Positions 50,285 through 57,800 of a stretch of 64,000 nucleotides of DNA are shown here, piece after piece. Position numbers and translations under genes: made by a program. The notes beneath the pieces were generated by a model. That model ran no database searches. It saw only the letters and a program-made list of their open reading frames with translations, and was not told the DNA's origin. The DNA comes from Bacteroidia bacterium (GTDB lineage: Bacteria; Bacteroidota; Bacteroidia; CAILMK01; JBBDIG01). Numbering within the stretch: the first letter of the stretch is position 1; each line of letters starts with the position of its first letter. The stretch is from positions 62,001-126,000 of the forward strand of contig JBBDIG010000026.1 of NCBI GenBank assembly GCA_040880525.1. Direction: 5' to 3'.

Positions 50285-51418
50285 CTAAACGCGAACTGTG
50301 CTATTGGCAGGTTTCGCATTGCCTGTCAATACATTCACAAGAATTTCCGTGATTCGTCCAGCCGCTTCCCCATCCCATAATTCCGGCACTCTGCCGGATT
50401 TGCGATTGCCTGAGAGCACCCCCTCAGCCGCTTTCTTCACCGCATCCAGGTTGGTCCCAATCAGTTGATTTGTCCCCAGATCCACCGTTACGGGTCGCTC
50501 AGTGTTGTCCCGTACCGTAATGCACTGCACACCCAAAAAGGTGCTTTCTTCCTGGATGCCGCCACTGTCAGTCACAATCAGGTCAGCATGTTTTACCAGG
50601 GCAAGAAAATCAATGTAGCCAATGGGTTCTGTCAAGATCACATTTTTGTCAAGCTTGTCATAAAGCCCATTCGCTTTCATGTGCTTCGTGGTCCGTGGGT
50701 GAGCTGGGAAAATCAGTTTCTTAAATTTTGCCAGATAATTTAACGTGGTTACCAGTTTCTGCAAAAATTCAGGATCATCCACATTGGCCGGACGATGAAA
50801 GGTTCCGAGGATGTAATCACCCTGCTTAATGTTCAGTTGGTCGAAAATTTCTGAAGCGTCAATTTTTGGTGTAAGCGCAACCAGGCTGTCAATCATTACA
50901 TTGCCCGTAAAGAATACTTTTTCATCGCTGATTCCTTCATTCGCAAGGTTCTTCATTCCGCTCGGTTCGGTCACGAAAAGATAATCTGCGAGAACATCGG
51001 TTACCATCCGGTTGATCTCTTCGGGCATGGTTCGGTCAAAGCTGCGTAGTCCGGCTTCCACATGCGCCACCTGAATTTGCAGCTTGGAAGCTACCACAGT
51101 GCAGGCCATTGTTGAATTTACATCACCCACTACCAGCACCAGGTCAGGTTTTTCCTTCAGCAGCACTTCTTCAAAAGCCATCATGATCTGTGCTACCTGT
51201 TGTGCGTGGGAGCCTCCGCTTATTCCTAAGTGGAAATGCGGTTTCGGTAATCCGAGCTGCTCAAAAAATATGTCGCTCATCTTTTTATCAAAATGCTGCC
51301 CGGTATGGCAGATGAGGTGTTGAACCTTCTGCGAGTGATTTTTAACGAATGCTTTATGAAGCGGAGCAACTTTGATGAAATTGGGCCGTGCCCCTACTAC
51401 TGAGATGATCTTTTTCAA
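50285..51418 (-). CDS. wecB: UDP-N-acetylglucosamine 2-epimerase (non-hydrolysing)
   Basis: 377 residues. Family signatures: VGARPNFIKVAPL, CHTGQHFD, VVGDVNSTMACTVVA, HVEAGLRSFDRTMPEEINR and TDSGGIQEESTFLG. It converts UDP-GlcNAc to UDP-ManNAc in the cytoplasm, feeding ManNAc or ManNAcA into surface polysaccharide. First gene in minus-strand order is the deacetylase at 54310; wecB is the last, after a 53-base gap. Context with DUF354, a formyltransferase and a deacetylase marks a glycan locus. Confidence 0.95.
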   Translation of the reverse strand: MKKIISVVGARPNFIKVAPLHKAFVKNHSQKVQHLICHTGQHFDKKMSDIFFEQLGLPKPHFHLGISGGSHAQQVAQIMMAFEEVLLKEKPDLVLVVGDVNSTMACTVVASKLQIQVAHVEAGLRSFDRTMPEEINRMVTDVLADYLFVTEPSGMKNLANEGISDEKVFFTGNVMIDSLVALTPKIDASEIFDQLNIKQGDYILGTFHRPANVDDPEFLQKLVTTLNYLAKFKKLIFPAHPRTTKHMKANGLYDKLDKNVILTEPIGYIDFLALVKHADLIVTDSGGIQEESTFLGVQCITVRDNTERPVTVDLGTNQLIGTNLDAVKKAAEGVLSGNRKSGRVPELWDGEAAGRITEILVNVLTGNAKPANSTVRV

Positions 51419-51471
51419 AATATTGAATTTTAAATTTTAGGAAAAAACAATTTGACTTCTGCAACCCCGGT

Positions 51472-52599
51472 TCAGCTTGCGATCTGGAAAGTTGCCGGTT
51501 GTTCCATAAATTGTTTCTGGGTGTGCGAGTCGGCCAGCATTTGCTGGGCACTTTTTGGGTAATTTTCAATGAACCAGATCATGAAGGCTGTAACGTCAAT
51601 TTTTTCGGCCAGCATTTCCTGTCTTCGTTTAGCCCATATTTCCCTTATATCGGGAATGTTCAATAATTCCTTAACCTGGCTCACAAGTCTCTCCGGTTCA
51701 GAGGTAGGAATGCCAAAGGTAAGATGGTGCTGAAACTCAAGCTCGTCCAGGTAACTTAGCTTACCCACAAAATCATTGAAGCGGATGGATGGTGTGCCCA
51801 ACACCGCAGCCTCCGCAGCCATTGTCTGGCTGTCGCCAATATACATGCTCGCAAAATACATGGCATGGTGCATATCCATGGGATCAATAGAAATGCGGTA
51901 TGGCTCAAACTGCGGCTCCAACTCCCGTTCGGAGGTAATATAGATCTTGCCGCGTGGTTTCAGCAACGAAATAATGCGCTCGGTCAGTTCAGGGGTCATA
52001 CCGGTTTTACCCTCATCATGGTGTGCCGTTAGTTTGGCAAAGCGTAAAATGAAATATTTCTCCTGGCCATCAAATAGCGGTTCAATCAGTTTTCTGTCTG
52101 GATGAAAATATTTGGGTGACAAATACGCCAGTTCATGATAGCCTTTATATTTCACCGACTTAGTATCAAAACGTGTGGTACGTACTACGTGCGGACAAAG
52201 AATATAATTGGCGAATGGATACCCTACATTGGCTGTTTTTGCCACCACATCAAAATCATCCTCGTTTACAATTACGCTCGGTCTGCCCAGAAGCTTCCCC
52301 ATTAGCGAAATAATAATGGAAGTCCCCAGCATAAGGTCTGGTCTAAAATTCTTCACCGTTTTGTAATACCCCAGATTCTTGCTCAGGAACTGCGTCATCA
52401 GCCCCAGCTTAGATGAGGTGTTGGTAGTGGCCTTGATCTTAACGCTGTACTGCTTCAGCGATGAACTTGCCAGCAGGTTCTCCAAAACGTCTTTTTCATT
52501 GTAGGTGATCATCACCTCATGACGCTTTTGCAGGTCCTGGATAGCTTCTTTAAACAGATGGAAATGGGCTGGGTGGGCAAGGTGAAATACAATCTTCAT
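51472..52599 (-). CDS. DUF354-domain protein (GT-B-like, UDP-sugar-binding fold)
   Basis: 375 residues. The start MKIVFHLAHPAHFHLFKEAI is the typical DUF354 opening. A C-terminal Rossmann-type half has GDSQTMAAEAAVLGTPSIRF, the nucleotide-sugar-binding loop seen in UDP-GlcNAc 2-epimerase/MurG-like folds. Archaeal and bacterial DUF354 proteins sit in glycan clusters; activity is not established, so a glycosyltransferase or epimerase role is inferred. It overlaps the upstream formyltransferase gene by four bases (ATGA). Confidence 0.85.
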   Translation of the reverse strand: MKIVFHLAHPAHFHLFKEAIQDLQKRHEVMITYNEKDVLENLLASSSLKQYSVKIKATTNTSSKLGLMTQFLSKNLGYYKTVKNFRPDLMLGTSIIISLMGKLLGRPSVIVNEDDFDVVAKTANVGYPFANYILCPHVVRTTRFDTKSVKYKGYHELAYLSPKYFHPDRKLIEPLFDGQEKYFILRFAKLTAHHDEGKTGMTPELTERIISLLKPRGKIYITSERELEPQFEPYRISIDPMDMHHAMYFASMYIGDSQTMAAEAAVLGTPSIRFNDFVGKLSYLDELEFQHHLTFGIPTSEPERLVSQVKELLNIPDIREIWAKRRQEMLAEKIDVTAFMIWFIENYPKSAQQMLADSHTQKQFMEQPATFQIAS

Positions 52600-53393
52600 G
52601 AGAAAGCTTTTTTTAGCCGGCTTGCCCGGTATTGCAATGCATCTTTAAAAGTGGGTACCGTATTATATGTGGCGGCATCATCAGGATTATCCAATAATTT
52701 ATAGTCTCCCCGCTCAAGCACATCCAATGCCTTGAGCATGGCCTTAGCTGCCAAAGTATAGTTTTTCCTTACAATCGTATTAAACGTGTCATCTTTCTCT
52801 ACCGGGAATTTTTCCTGCACCACGATCTGTCCCGAATCAATGCCTTCATCCACAAAATGTATGGAAACCCCGGTCTCTTTCTCTCCTTTTTTCATTACCC
52901 AAAATGGTGTAAGCCTTCCGCGGTTTTTGGGCAAAAGCGCATTGTGCCTGTTCAATACGCCAATCGTGGGGATTTCCAACAGTTCCTTCTTGATGATGCT
53001 CTGGCTCTGGTTAATAATCACATCCGGTTTCAACTCCCGCAGCATTGCACGGAAGCTTTTGCTGTTGGGTGTCTTTATTTCATGGGTCGGAATGCCATAT
53101 TCCTTAGCCACCGCAATAATGGACGGGTCATTTACGCCCGGCACTTTTCCGCTCAGCTTCTTTTTCAGCTTATAGCCATACGTAATCAGCGAATACTTCA
53201 TAAAGCTTGGCAGTCCCATAATCAGCAGCAGGCTGAGGAGGTAGGTGGTTTTGCTACGGTTCTTCCCGATGGTGAGCCGGTCTCCCTGCGGCACTGCCAG
53301 GCCAACCACGTCATTGTGACGCTTTTCCAGTATTTCCTTAAAAAACGGAACGGTATAGACCGGGTCGTCCATTGTTATAATAAATATTCTCAT
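52596..53393 (-). CDS. Formyltransferase-family protein (sugar N-formyltransferase-like)
   Basis: 265 residues from ATG 53393, which overlaps the deacetylase stop by four bases (ATGA); a TTG seven codons upstream is less likely. The formyltransferase core is present: IINQSQSIIKKELL, GVLNRHNALLPKNRGRLTPFWV (active-site asparagine and histidine region) and SIHFVDEGIDSGQIVVQEKF. It lacks the Fmt C-terminal domain. Together with WecB and glycan genes it more likely formylates an amino sugar than a tRNA. The sugar is not identified. Confidence 0.85.
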   Translation of the reverse strand: MRIFIITMDDPVYTVPFFKEILEKRHNDVVGLAVPQGDRLTIGKNRSKTTYLLSLLLIMGLPSFMKYSLITYGYKLKKKLSGKVPGVNDPSIIAVAKEYGIPTHEIKTPNSKSFRAMLRELKPDVIINQSQSIIKKELLEIPTIGVLNRHNALLPKNRGRLTPFWVMKKGEKETGVSIHFVDEGIDSGQIVVQEKFPVEKDDTFNTIVRKNYTLAAKAMLKALDVLERGDYKLLDNPDDAATYNTVPTFKDALQYRASRLKKAFS

Positions 53394-54310
53394 AGCAGTC
53401 CTTTCTCCTTGCAATAGTCTTGTATGGTTAAAAATTTATAACCGCGCTTGCTGTAATAGCTGATCTTATTTTCATATAGAGGAATGGCTTTGCGGCCCAG
53501 GTTCTTCACCTTCAACTGGCCGCGGATCAGGTCGGCCAGCACGTAGCTGACAAAGTTGGTGGCCCTGCGCTCCACAGTACGTGCTCCGTTTGCTTCCTCT
53601 ATAAATTCGTTGGGATGAATATCGAAAACCAGCGGCTTGCCTGACATTGATGTTTCAGCATGCAAAACCTGGCGTTGCATCTTCGTAACCGTGGGGAATA
53701 TACGCATCGTGGTGCCAACATAAGGAAAGATCATGGCTGTCAACGGAATTTCCACCAGCGGACTGTTTCCCTTTTTAAACAGGTTTCCTTCAGCCGTGCG
53801 GTAAGGAAGCCGTGGCGCAGACAGCCACTTCAGCTTTTTGAGGCCGCCAAACGACATAAACATATCGAACCGCTGTGAGGCCACCGAGCTGTCAGTCCTG
53901 AACCCGGTTTCAATGAGCGCATGGGATGTATTTGAATTGACCCGGAGCGCAGGTGCCCGGAAGGATATTACTTCCTGCCCCGAAATATCTTCGAGGATCT
54001 GCTTCGATTTTCGCAGGTGCTCCACCTGGTCCTTGTATGAAAGCACATCGAATCCATGAAAAACCTCGTGGGAGTAGCCGTGCGAGCCTACTTCATGTCC
54101 GTAGGGAAGTATCATCTTCACCACTTCCGGGAACTTCTCAGCAATATAGCCCGTGAAATAAAACGTGCTCTTTACATTATATTTCTGATAGAGATCGAGA
54201 AGGATAGGCATTCCCTCTTCCAGTACCTTTTTTCCCGTCTCATCCCGCAATGTGTTGTACCAAATAGAATGTGTCTCCACATCGTTGGTCAGCAAACAAT
54301 ATTTTTCCAA
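53390..54310 (-). CDS. Polysaccharide deacetylase-family protein
   Basis: 306 residues, no signal peptide. NodB-type signature: LLTNDVETHSIWYN (motif 1 aspartates), KSTFYFTGYIAEKFPEVV, GHEVGSHGYSHEVFHGF (zinc histidines) and SFRAPALRVNSNTSHAL. Family members remove acetyl groups from N-acetylated sugars. The cytoplasmic location and the ND-E motif match deacetylases in exopolysaccharide loci. First gene of the four-gene minus-strand unit; divergent from the ABC permease at 54581 across 270 AT-rich bases. Confidence 0.88.
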   Translation of the reverse strand: MEKYCLLTNDVETHSIWYNTLRDETGKKVLEEGMPILLDLYQKYNVKSTFYFTGYIAEKFPEVVKMILPYGHEVGSHGYSHEVFHGFDVLSYKDQVEHLRKSKQILEDISGQEVISFRAPALRVNSNTSHALIETGFRTDSSVASQRFDMFMSFGGLKKLKWLSAPRLPYRTAEGNLFKKGNSPLVEIPLTAMIFPYVGTTMRIFPTVTKMQRQVLHAETSMSGKPLVFDIHPNEFIEEANGARTVERRATNFVSYVLADLIRGQLKVKNLGRKAIPLYENKISYYSKRGYKFLTIQDYCKEKGLL

Positions 54311-54580
54311 GTGCTTAAAGTATTGAAATACAAATAACCGTTAAATAAATATTTTTTCCTCAATTTGCTTCTAAATTTTTTGAAGCAAGGAGCCAAATAT
54401 ATTGCACTGCAAAAGTAGCAAAACTACACTGTCATTGAGTGTTTCATCTTTTAATAAAAAAAATGGCAACCCGGGATATAAAAAACTATTTCCTATTTTT
54501 TTGGAAAGAAGCCAACGTAAAGAAGGAAAATGAATGACGGGCTTAAACTTTAGCTTTGAAACCACGTACGCAGAAAAATA
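54311..54580. other. 270-base divergent promoter region
   Basis: AT-rich region between the deacetylase and the ABC permease. Holds the perfect -7 element at 54551-54558 for the permease. No clear -7 element for the deacetylase was found. Confidence 0.5.
54551..54558 (+). promoter_or_regulatory. -7 promoter element for the glycan-export operon
   Basis: TAGCTTTG, an exact TAnnTTTG match, 22 bases before the ATG at 54581. A -33 TTTG is not found at the ideal spacing. Confidence 0.5.
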
Positions 54581-55462
54581 ATGGAAAAGGAAACAGGATC
54601 TCTGGAAGTCACAGAAAGCAATAAGCAGCAATGGACGCTGGTGCTAGAGCCGTCACGCGGATGGTTTGATTTGCACCTGAAAGAGGTGTGGCAATACCGC
54701 GACCTGCTGCTGCTCTTCGTGAGGCGGGATTTTGTTTCGGTTTATAAGCAGACCATCCTGGGGCCGCTCTGGTTCTTCATCCAGCCATTGCTCACTACGC
54801 TGGTGTTTTTCGTCATTTTTGGTAAAATCGCAAAGATCCCTACCGATGGCATTCCGCAGCCGCTCTTTTACCTTGCGGGGATTGTGGGCTGGAACTACTT
54901 CGCTGAATGCCTTCGCACCACTTCCGACAGCTTCAAGAAGAATGAGCACATTTTCGGCAAAGTTTATTTCCCGCGCATCATCATGCCCTTGTCAGTTGTC
55001 ATTTCCAACCTACTGAAGTTTGGGATACAGTTGTTGCTGTTCCTGGCCGTGATGGGTTGGTACCTTTATATGGATGCGGCAATTTCCCCGAATGCGTATG
55101 TGCTGCTGTTCCCAATGCTGGTCCTGATGATTGCAGGACTGGGGCTGGGGTTCGGGTGCATCATTTCTTCCCTCACCACAAAATACCGCGACCTCAGTTT
55201 CCTCATCGCATTCGCTATTCAGCTTGGATTGTATGCCACGCCCGTCATTTATCCGCTTTCAGAAGTTCCGGATTACCTGCGGCTTTTCGTGCTGCTCAAC
55301 CCCATGTCATCCATTATCGAAGCTTTCCGGTCCATGTTCCTGGGGACGGGCGCTTTCAATATCGGCTATCTCGCCTATAGTTTCATCGCCATGCTGCTTA
55401 TCCTGGTGAGCGGGATCATCATCTTCAACCGCAGGGAACGCACATTTATGGATACGATTTAA
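54581..55462 (+). CDS. wzm: ABC-2 type polysaccharide export permease (Wzm-like)
   Basis: 293 residues with six membrane helices. The N-terminal amphipathic segment and DLLLLFVRRDFVSVYKQTILGPLWFFIQP are the standard ABC2_membrane opening; KNEHIFGKVYFPRIIMPL and LNPMSSIIEAFRSMFLG are further family positions. With the Wzt ATPase at 56505 it forms a transporter that moves lipid-linked O-antigen or capsule glycan across the inner membrane. The stop overlaps the start of the sulfotransferase by one base (TAATG). Confidence 0.93.
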   Translation: MEKETGSLEVTESNKQQWTLVLEPSRGWFDLHLKEVWQYRDLLLLFVRRDFVSVYKQTILGPLWFFIQPLLTTLVFFVIFGKIAKIPTDGIPQPLFYLAGIVGWNYFAECLRTTSDSFKKNEHIFGKVYFPRIIMPLSVVISNLLKFGIQLLLFLAVMGWYLYMDAAISPNAYVLLFPMLVLMIAGLGLGFGCIISSLTTKYRDLSFLIAFAIQLGLYATPVIYPLSEVPDYLRLFVLLNPMSSIIEAFRSMFLGTGAFNIGYLAYSFIAMLLILVSGIIIFNRRERTFMDTI

Positions 55463-56508
55463 TGAGCGTACAGCCAAAGCATATCTTCATAGGTGGCCCA
55501 AACCGCTCCGGTACCACGTTTCTGCAAAAGCTCCTGGTTTTGCATTCTGAAATTAAGGGCGGTCCTGAATTCGACTTCCTGCCAAATCTTTTGCGGATTT
55601 ATCGCAGAATGAAAACCGATTTCCATTTGCAGCGTCAGGGTTATTATTATAACGAGGAGAAGCTGCGGGTGGAGTGGTATCATTTCTTACGAGGGATGAT
55701 AGATCGACAACACCCCCCTGCCCCTCCGAAAGAGTCCGGAGTCCTTCGGACCCTCAAGGGGGGAGTTTCGGAACCTGCGGTTCCTTCGGATGAGGCAGCT
55801 CAGTCTCACCAATTAGGGGATCGGGGCGTGCTTTCAAAACGCAAAACGCAGAACGCAGAACCCAGAACCCGGAACCCGGAACCCGGAACCCAGAACGCAG
55901 AACCCAAAACCTACCTCTCCGAGAAAACCCCGGACAACATTTACGTAGCCAGGGAACTGCTGGAAATTTTCCCGGAAGGGGTATTTATTTATATGTACCG
56001 CGATGGCCGTGATGTGCTGAATTCCCTGAAAAAGGTGAAGCAGCGGATGAAACAGGACGGAAAGCAGCCAAAGCTGAAGATCAGCCTTCACCATGAGGCC
56101 ATGCGCTGGAACAGCAGCCAGAAACGTTACCGGGAACTACGGAAAGACGGACGGTTTTCAGGCCGTCATTTCGCCATACAATATGAAGCTTTGCTGCGAA
56201 ATCCGCAGGAGGAACTGCAGAAACTGATGGCCTTCCTGGGCCTGGAACTGGAACCACAGCAGTTGAAACCAGAACAATTTGGAAGTGAACAAACGCAATC
56301 GGTGGTAGACACGGTGTGGTACACAGAAGCCATGTACCGCCAGCCATTCGAAACCAAAAACATCGGCAAATGGCAGCAAGGGATGTCCTGGCAGGAAAAG
56401 TTAATGGCCAATGTTCTAATGGGCGAAGAGCTGGCACGGGCGGGATATTCTTACAGCACAGTTGCGCTAAAGATGCAACAGCTTTTAAAAGGAGCTAAAA
56501 TTAAATGA
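55462..56508 (+). CDS. Sulfotransferase-family protein with a repeat-derived insertion
   Basis: 348 residues. The PAPS-binding 5'-phosphosulfate loop is at 12-20 (GPNRSGTTFLQKLL) and the 3'-phosphate motif at 178-190 (YMYRDGRDVLNSLKK). Between them, residues ~83-150 (bases 55711-55910) form a low-complexity, proline/asparagine-rich insertion (QNAEPRTRNPEPGTQNAEPK) that does not belong to the family. The DNA there is a palindromic repeat followed by ten 7-base repeats, so intergenic-type DNA has been taken into the gene without breaking the frame. Sulfation of the exported glycan is the likely role. ATGA overlap with wzt downstream. Confidence 0.85.
   Translation: MSVQPKHIFIGGPNRSGTTFLQKLLVLHSEIKGGPEFDFLPNLLRIYRRMKTDFHLQRQGYYYNEEKLRVEWYHFLRGMIDRQHPPAPPKESGVLRTLKGGVSEPAVPSDEAAQSHQLGDRGVLSKRKTQNAEPRTRNPEPGTQNAEPKTYLSEKTPDNIYVARELLEIFPEGVFIYMYRDGRDVLNSLKKVKQRMKQDGKQPKLKISLHHEAMRWNSSQKRYRELRKDGRFSGRHFAIQYEALLRNPQEELQKLMAFLGLELEPQQLKPEQFGSEQTQSVVDTVWYTEAMYRQPFETKNIGKWQQGMSWQEKLMANVLMGEELARAGYSYSTVALKMQQLLKGAKIK
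55711..55790. repeat. Palindromic GC-rich element inside the sulfotransferase gene
   Basis: CCCCCC (55713-55718) and GGGGGG (55758-55763) bracket a CCGAAAGAGTCCGGAGTCCTTCGG core, followed by GGAACC-TGC-GGTTCC (55770-55784). Resembles intergenic palindromic repeats but lies inside a coding sequence. Confidence 0.65.
55841..55910. repeat. Ten-unit heptanucleotide tandem repeat inside the sulfotransferase gene
   Basis: Ten consecutive 7-base units of the form (G/C)C(A/G)(A/G)AAC: GCAAAAC, GCAGAAC twice, CCAGAAC, CCGGAAC three times, CCAGAAC, GCAGAAC, CCAAAAC. The 70 bases are not a multiple of three, so the full insertion must be compensated by its flanks to keep the frame. Confidence 0.95.
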
Positions 56509-57800
56509 GAATGCAAATAGAACATCTCAGCAAGCAGTACCGCCTCGGGACGATTGGGACAGGAACGCTGGGCCACGACCTGAACCGCTGGTGGCATCTT
56601 GTTCGCGGCAAAGCTGATCCATACCGCAAGCTTGGTGAGGAAAACAACCGTGAAGCGGCAGGCCGGGAGCGGTATGTATGGGCGCTGAAAGATGTATCAT
56701 TCAATGTGGAACAGGGCGAAGTGATTGGCATTATTGGAAATAATGGCGCGGGAAAATCCACGCTGTTGAAGATACTTTCCCGCATCACGGCACCTACGGA
56801 GGGCGTGGTAAAAGTGAATGGCCGCATTGCCAGTCTTCTTGAGGTTGGCACCGGCTTCCATCCTGAACTGACGGGGGAAGAGAATATATTCCTGAACGGG
56901 GCCATTCTCGGCATGTCCCGCCAGGAGATCAAAAACAAGTTCGATGAAATTGTCAGCTTTTCAGGCACTGCACGGTACATCAAAACGCCCGTAAAGCGAT
57001 ACTCTTCAGGAATGCGCGTGCGGCTTGCCTTTGCCGTAGCAGCGCACCTGGACCCGGATATCCTGGTGGTGGATGAGGTGCTGGCCGTGGGCGATGCAGA
57101 TTTCCAGAAGAAGGCCCTGGGAAAGCTGCAAAGCGTAAGCAGCCAGACGGGGAAAACGGTGCTTTTCGTGAGCCACAACATGGAAGCGATCAACCGGCTT
57201 TGTCAGCGCGGGCTGGTGCTTGATAAGGGAAAACTGGTCTTTTCCGGGACGGCTGCCGAGGCTATCCAAGCCTACTCTACCCTGGGCCGGCAGACCGAAG
57301 CCAGCGAATTGCGGACGAGAACCGACAGGAGTGGAAAAGGGGATTTCAAGTTCACCAACGCCTGGATTGAGAATGAGCACCACCAGAGAATTGCTGATGC
57401 AGAAACCGGGTCAGCCTTACAGATAAAGGTGCTGGTGGAGCCCCAAAAAGATACCCTGCCCATTGATGCTTATGCCTCAGTAATTGTGCGTGATGCCTTT
57501 GGTGCCCGGCTTTTCACGCTCTCTGCCGGGATGCTGAACAAACGGTTGCACTTTGGTAGTGCCACCCTCCTCAGCTTTAATATTGCACAACTGCCACTGC
57601 CGGAAGGTCAGTACAACTGCGACCTATATCTGGCAGAACAAACAGGCGGAAAGGGAGTGCAGGATTCGGTGCATAATGCCTTTCCGCTGTCGGTTTTTGG
57701 TAATGACTTTTTCAAAACCGGGCAGCCGCAAGCCCAGGGACTGGACAAGTTTTTTGTGGGTTTCACCGTGGTGGCCGGGCCTCTAAAGGAACATGTATAA
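56505..57800 (+). CDS. wzt: ABC transporter ATP-binding protein with C-terminal glycan-binding domain (Wzt-like)
   Basis: 431 residues. ATPase domain ~1-245 with Walker A GIIGNNGAGKSTLLKIL, signature YSSGMRVRLAFAVAAHL and Walker B DILVVDEVLAVGD. The C-terminal ~150 residues (270-425) form the beta-sandwich Wzt_C-type domain that reads the modified end of the glycan before export. Overlaps the sulfotransferase (ATGA) and is followed by asnB with a TAATG overlap. Pairs with the permease at 54581. Confidence 0.93.
   Translation: MRMQIEHLSKQYRLGTIGTGTLGHDLNRWWHLVRGKADPYRKLGEENNREAAGRERYVWALKDVSFNVEQGEVIGIIGNNGAGKSTLLKILSRITAPTEGVVKVNGRIASLLEVGTGFHPELTGEENIFLNGAILGMSRQEIKNKFDEIVSFSGTARYIKTPVKRYSSGMRVRLAFAVAAHLDPDILVVDEVLAVGDADFQKKALGKLQSVSSQTGKTVLFVSHNMEAINRLCQRGLVLDKGKLVFSGTAAEAIQAYSTLGRQTEASELRTRTDRSGKGDFKFTNAWIENEHHQRIADAETGSALQIKVLVEPQKDTLPIDAYASVIVRDAFGARLFTLSAGMLNKRLHFGSATLLSFNIAQLPLPEGQYNCDLYLAEQTGGKGVQDSVHNAFPLSVFGNDFFKTGQPQAQGLDKFFVGFTVVAGPLKEHV

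Noticed and set aside
55841-55910. Tandem array considered as a CRISPR-like repeat
   Set aside because: Units are 7 bases, contiguous and without spacers, and the array is inside a coding gene; no cas gene is present.
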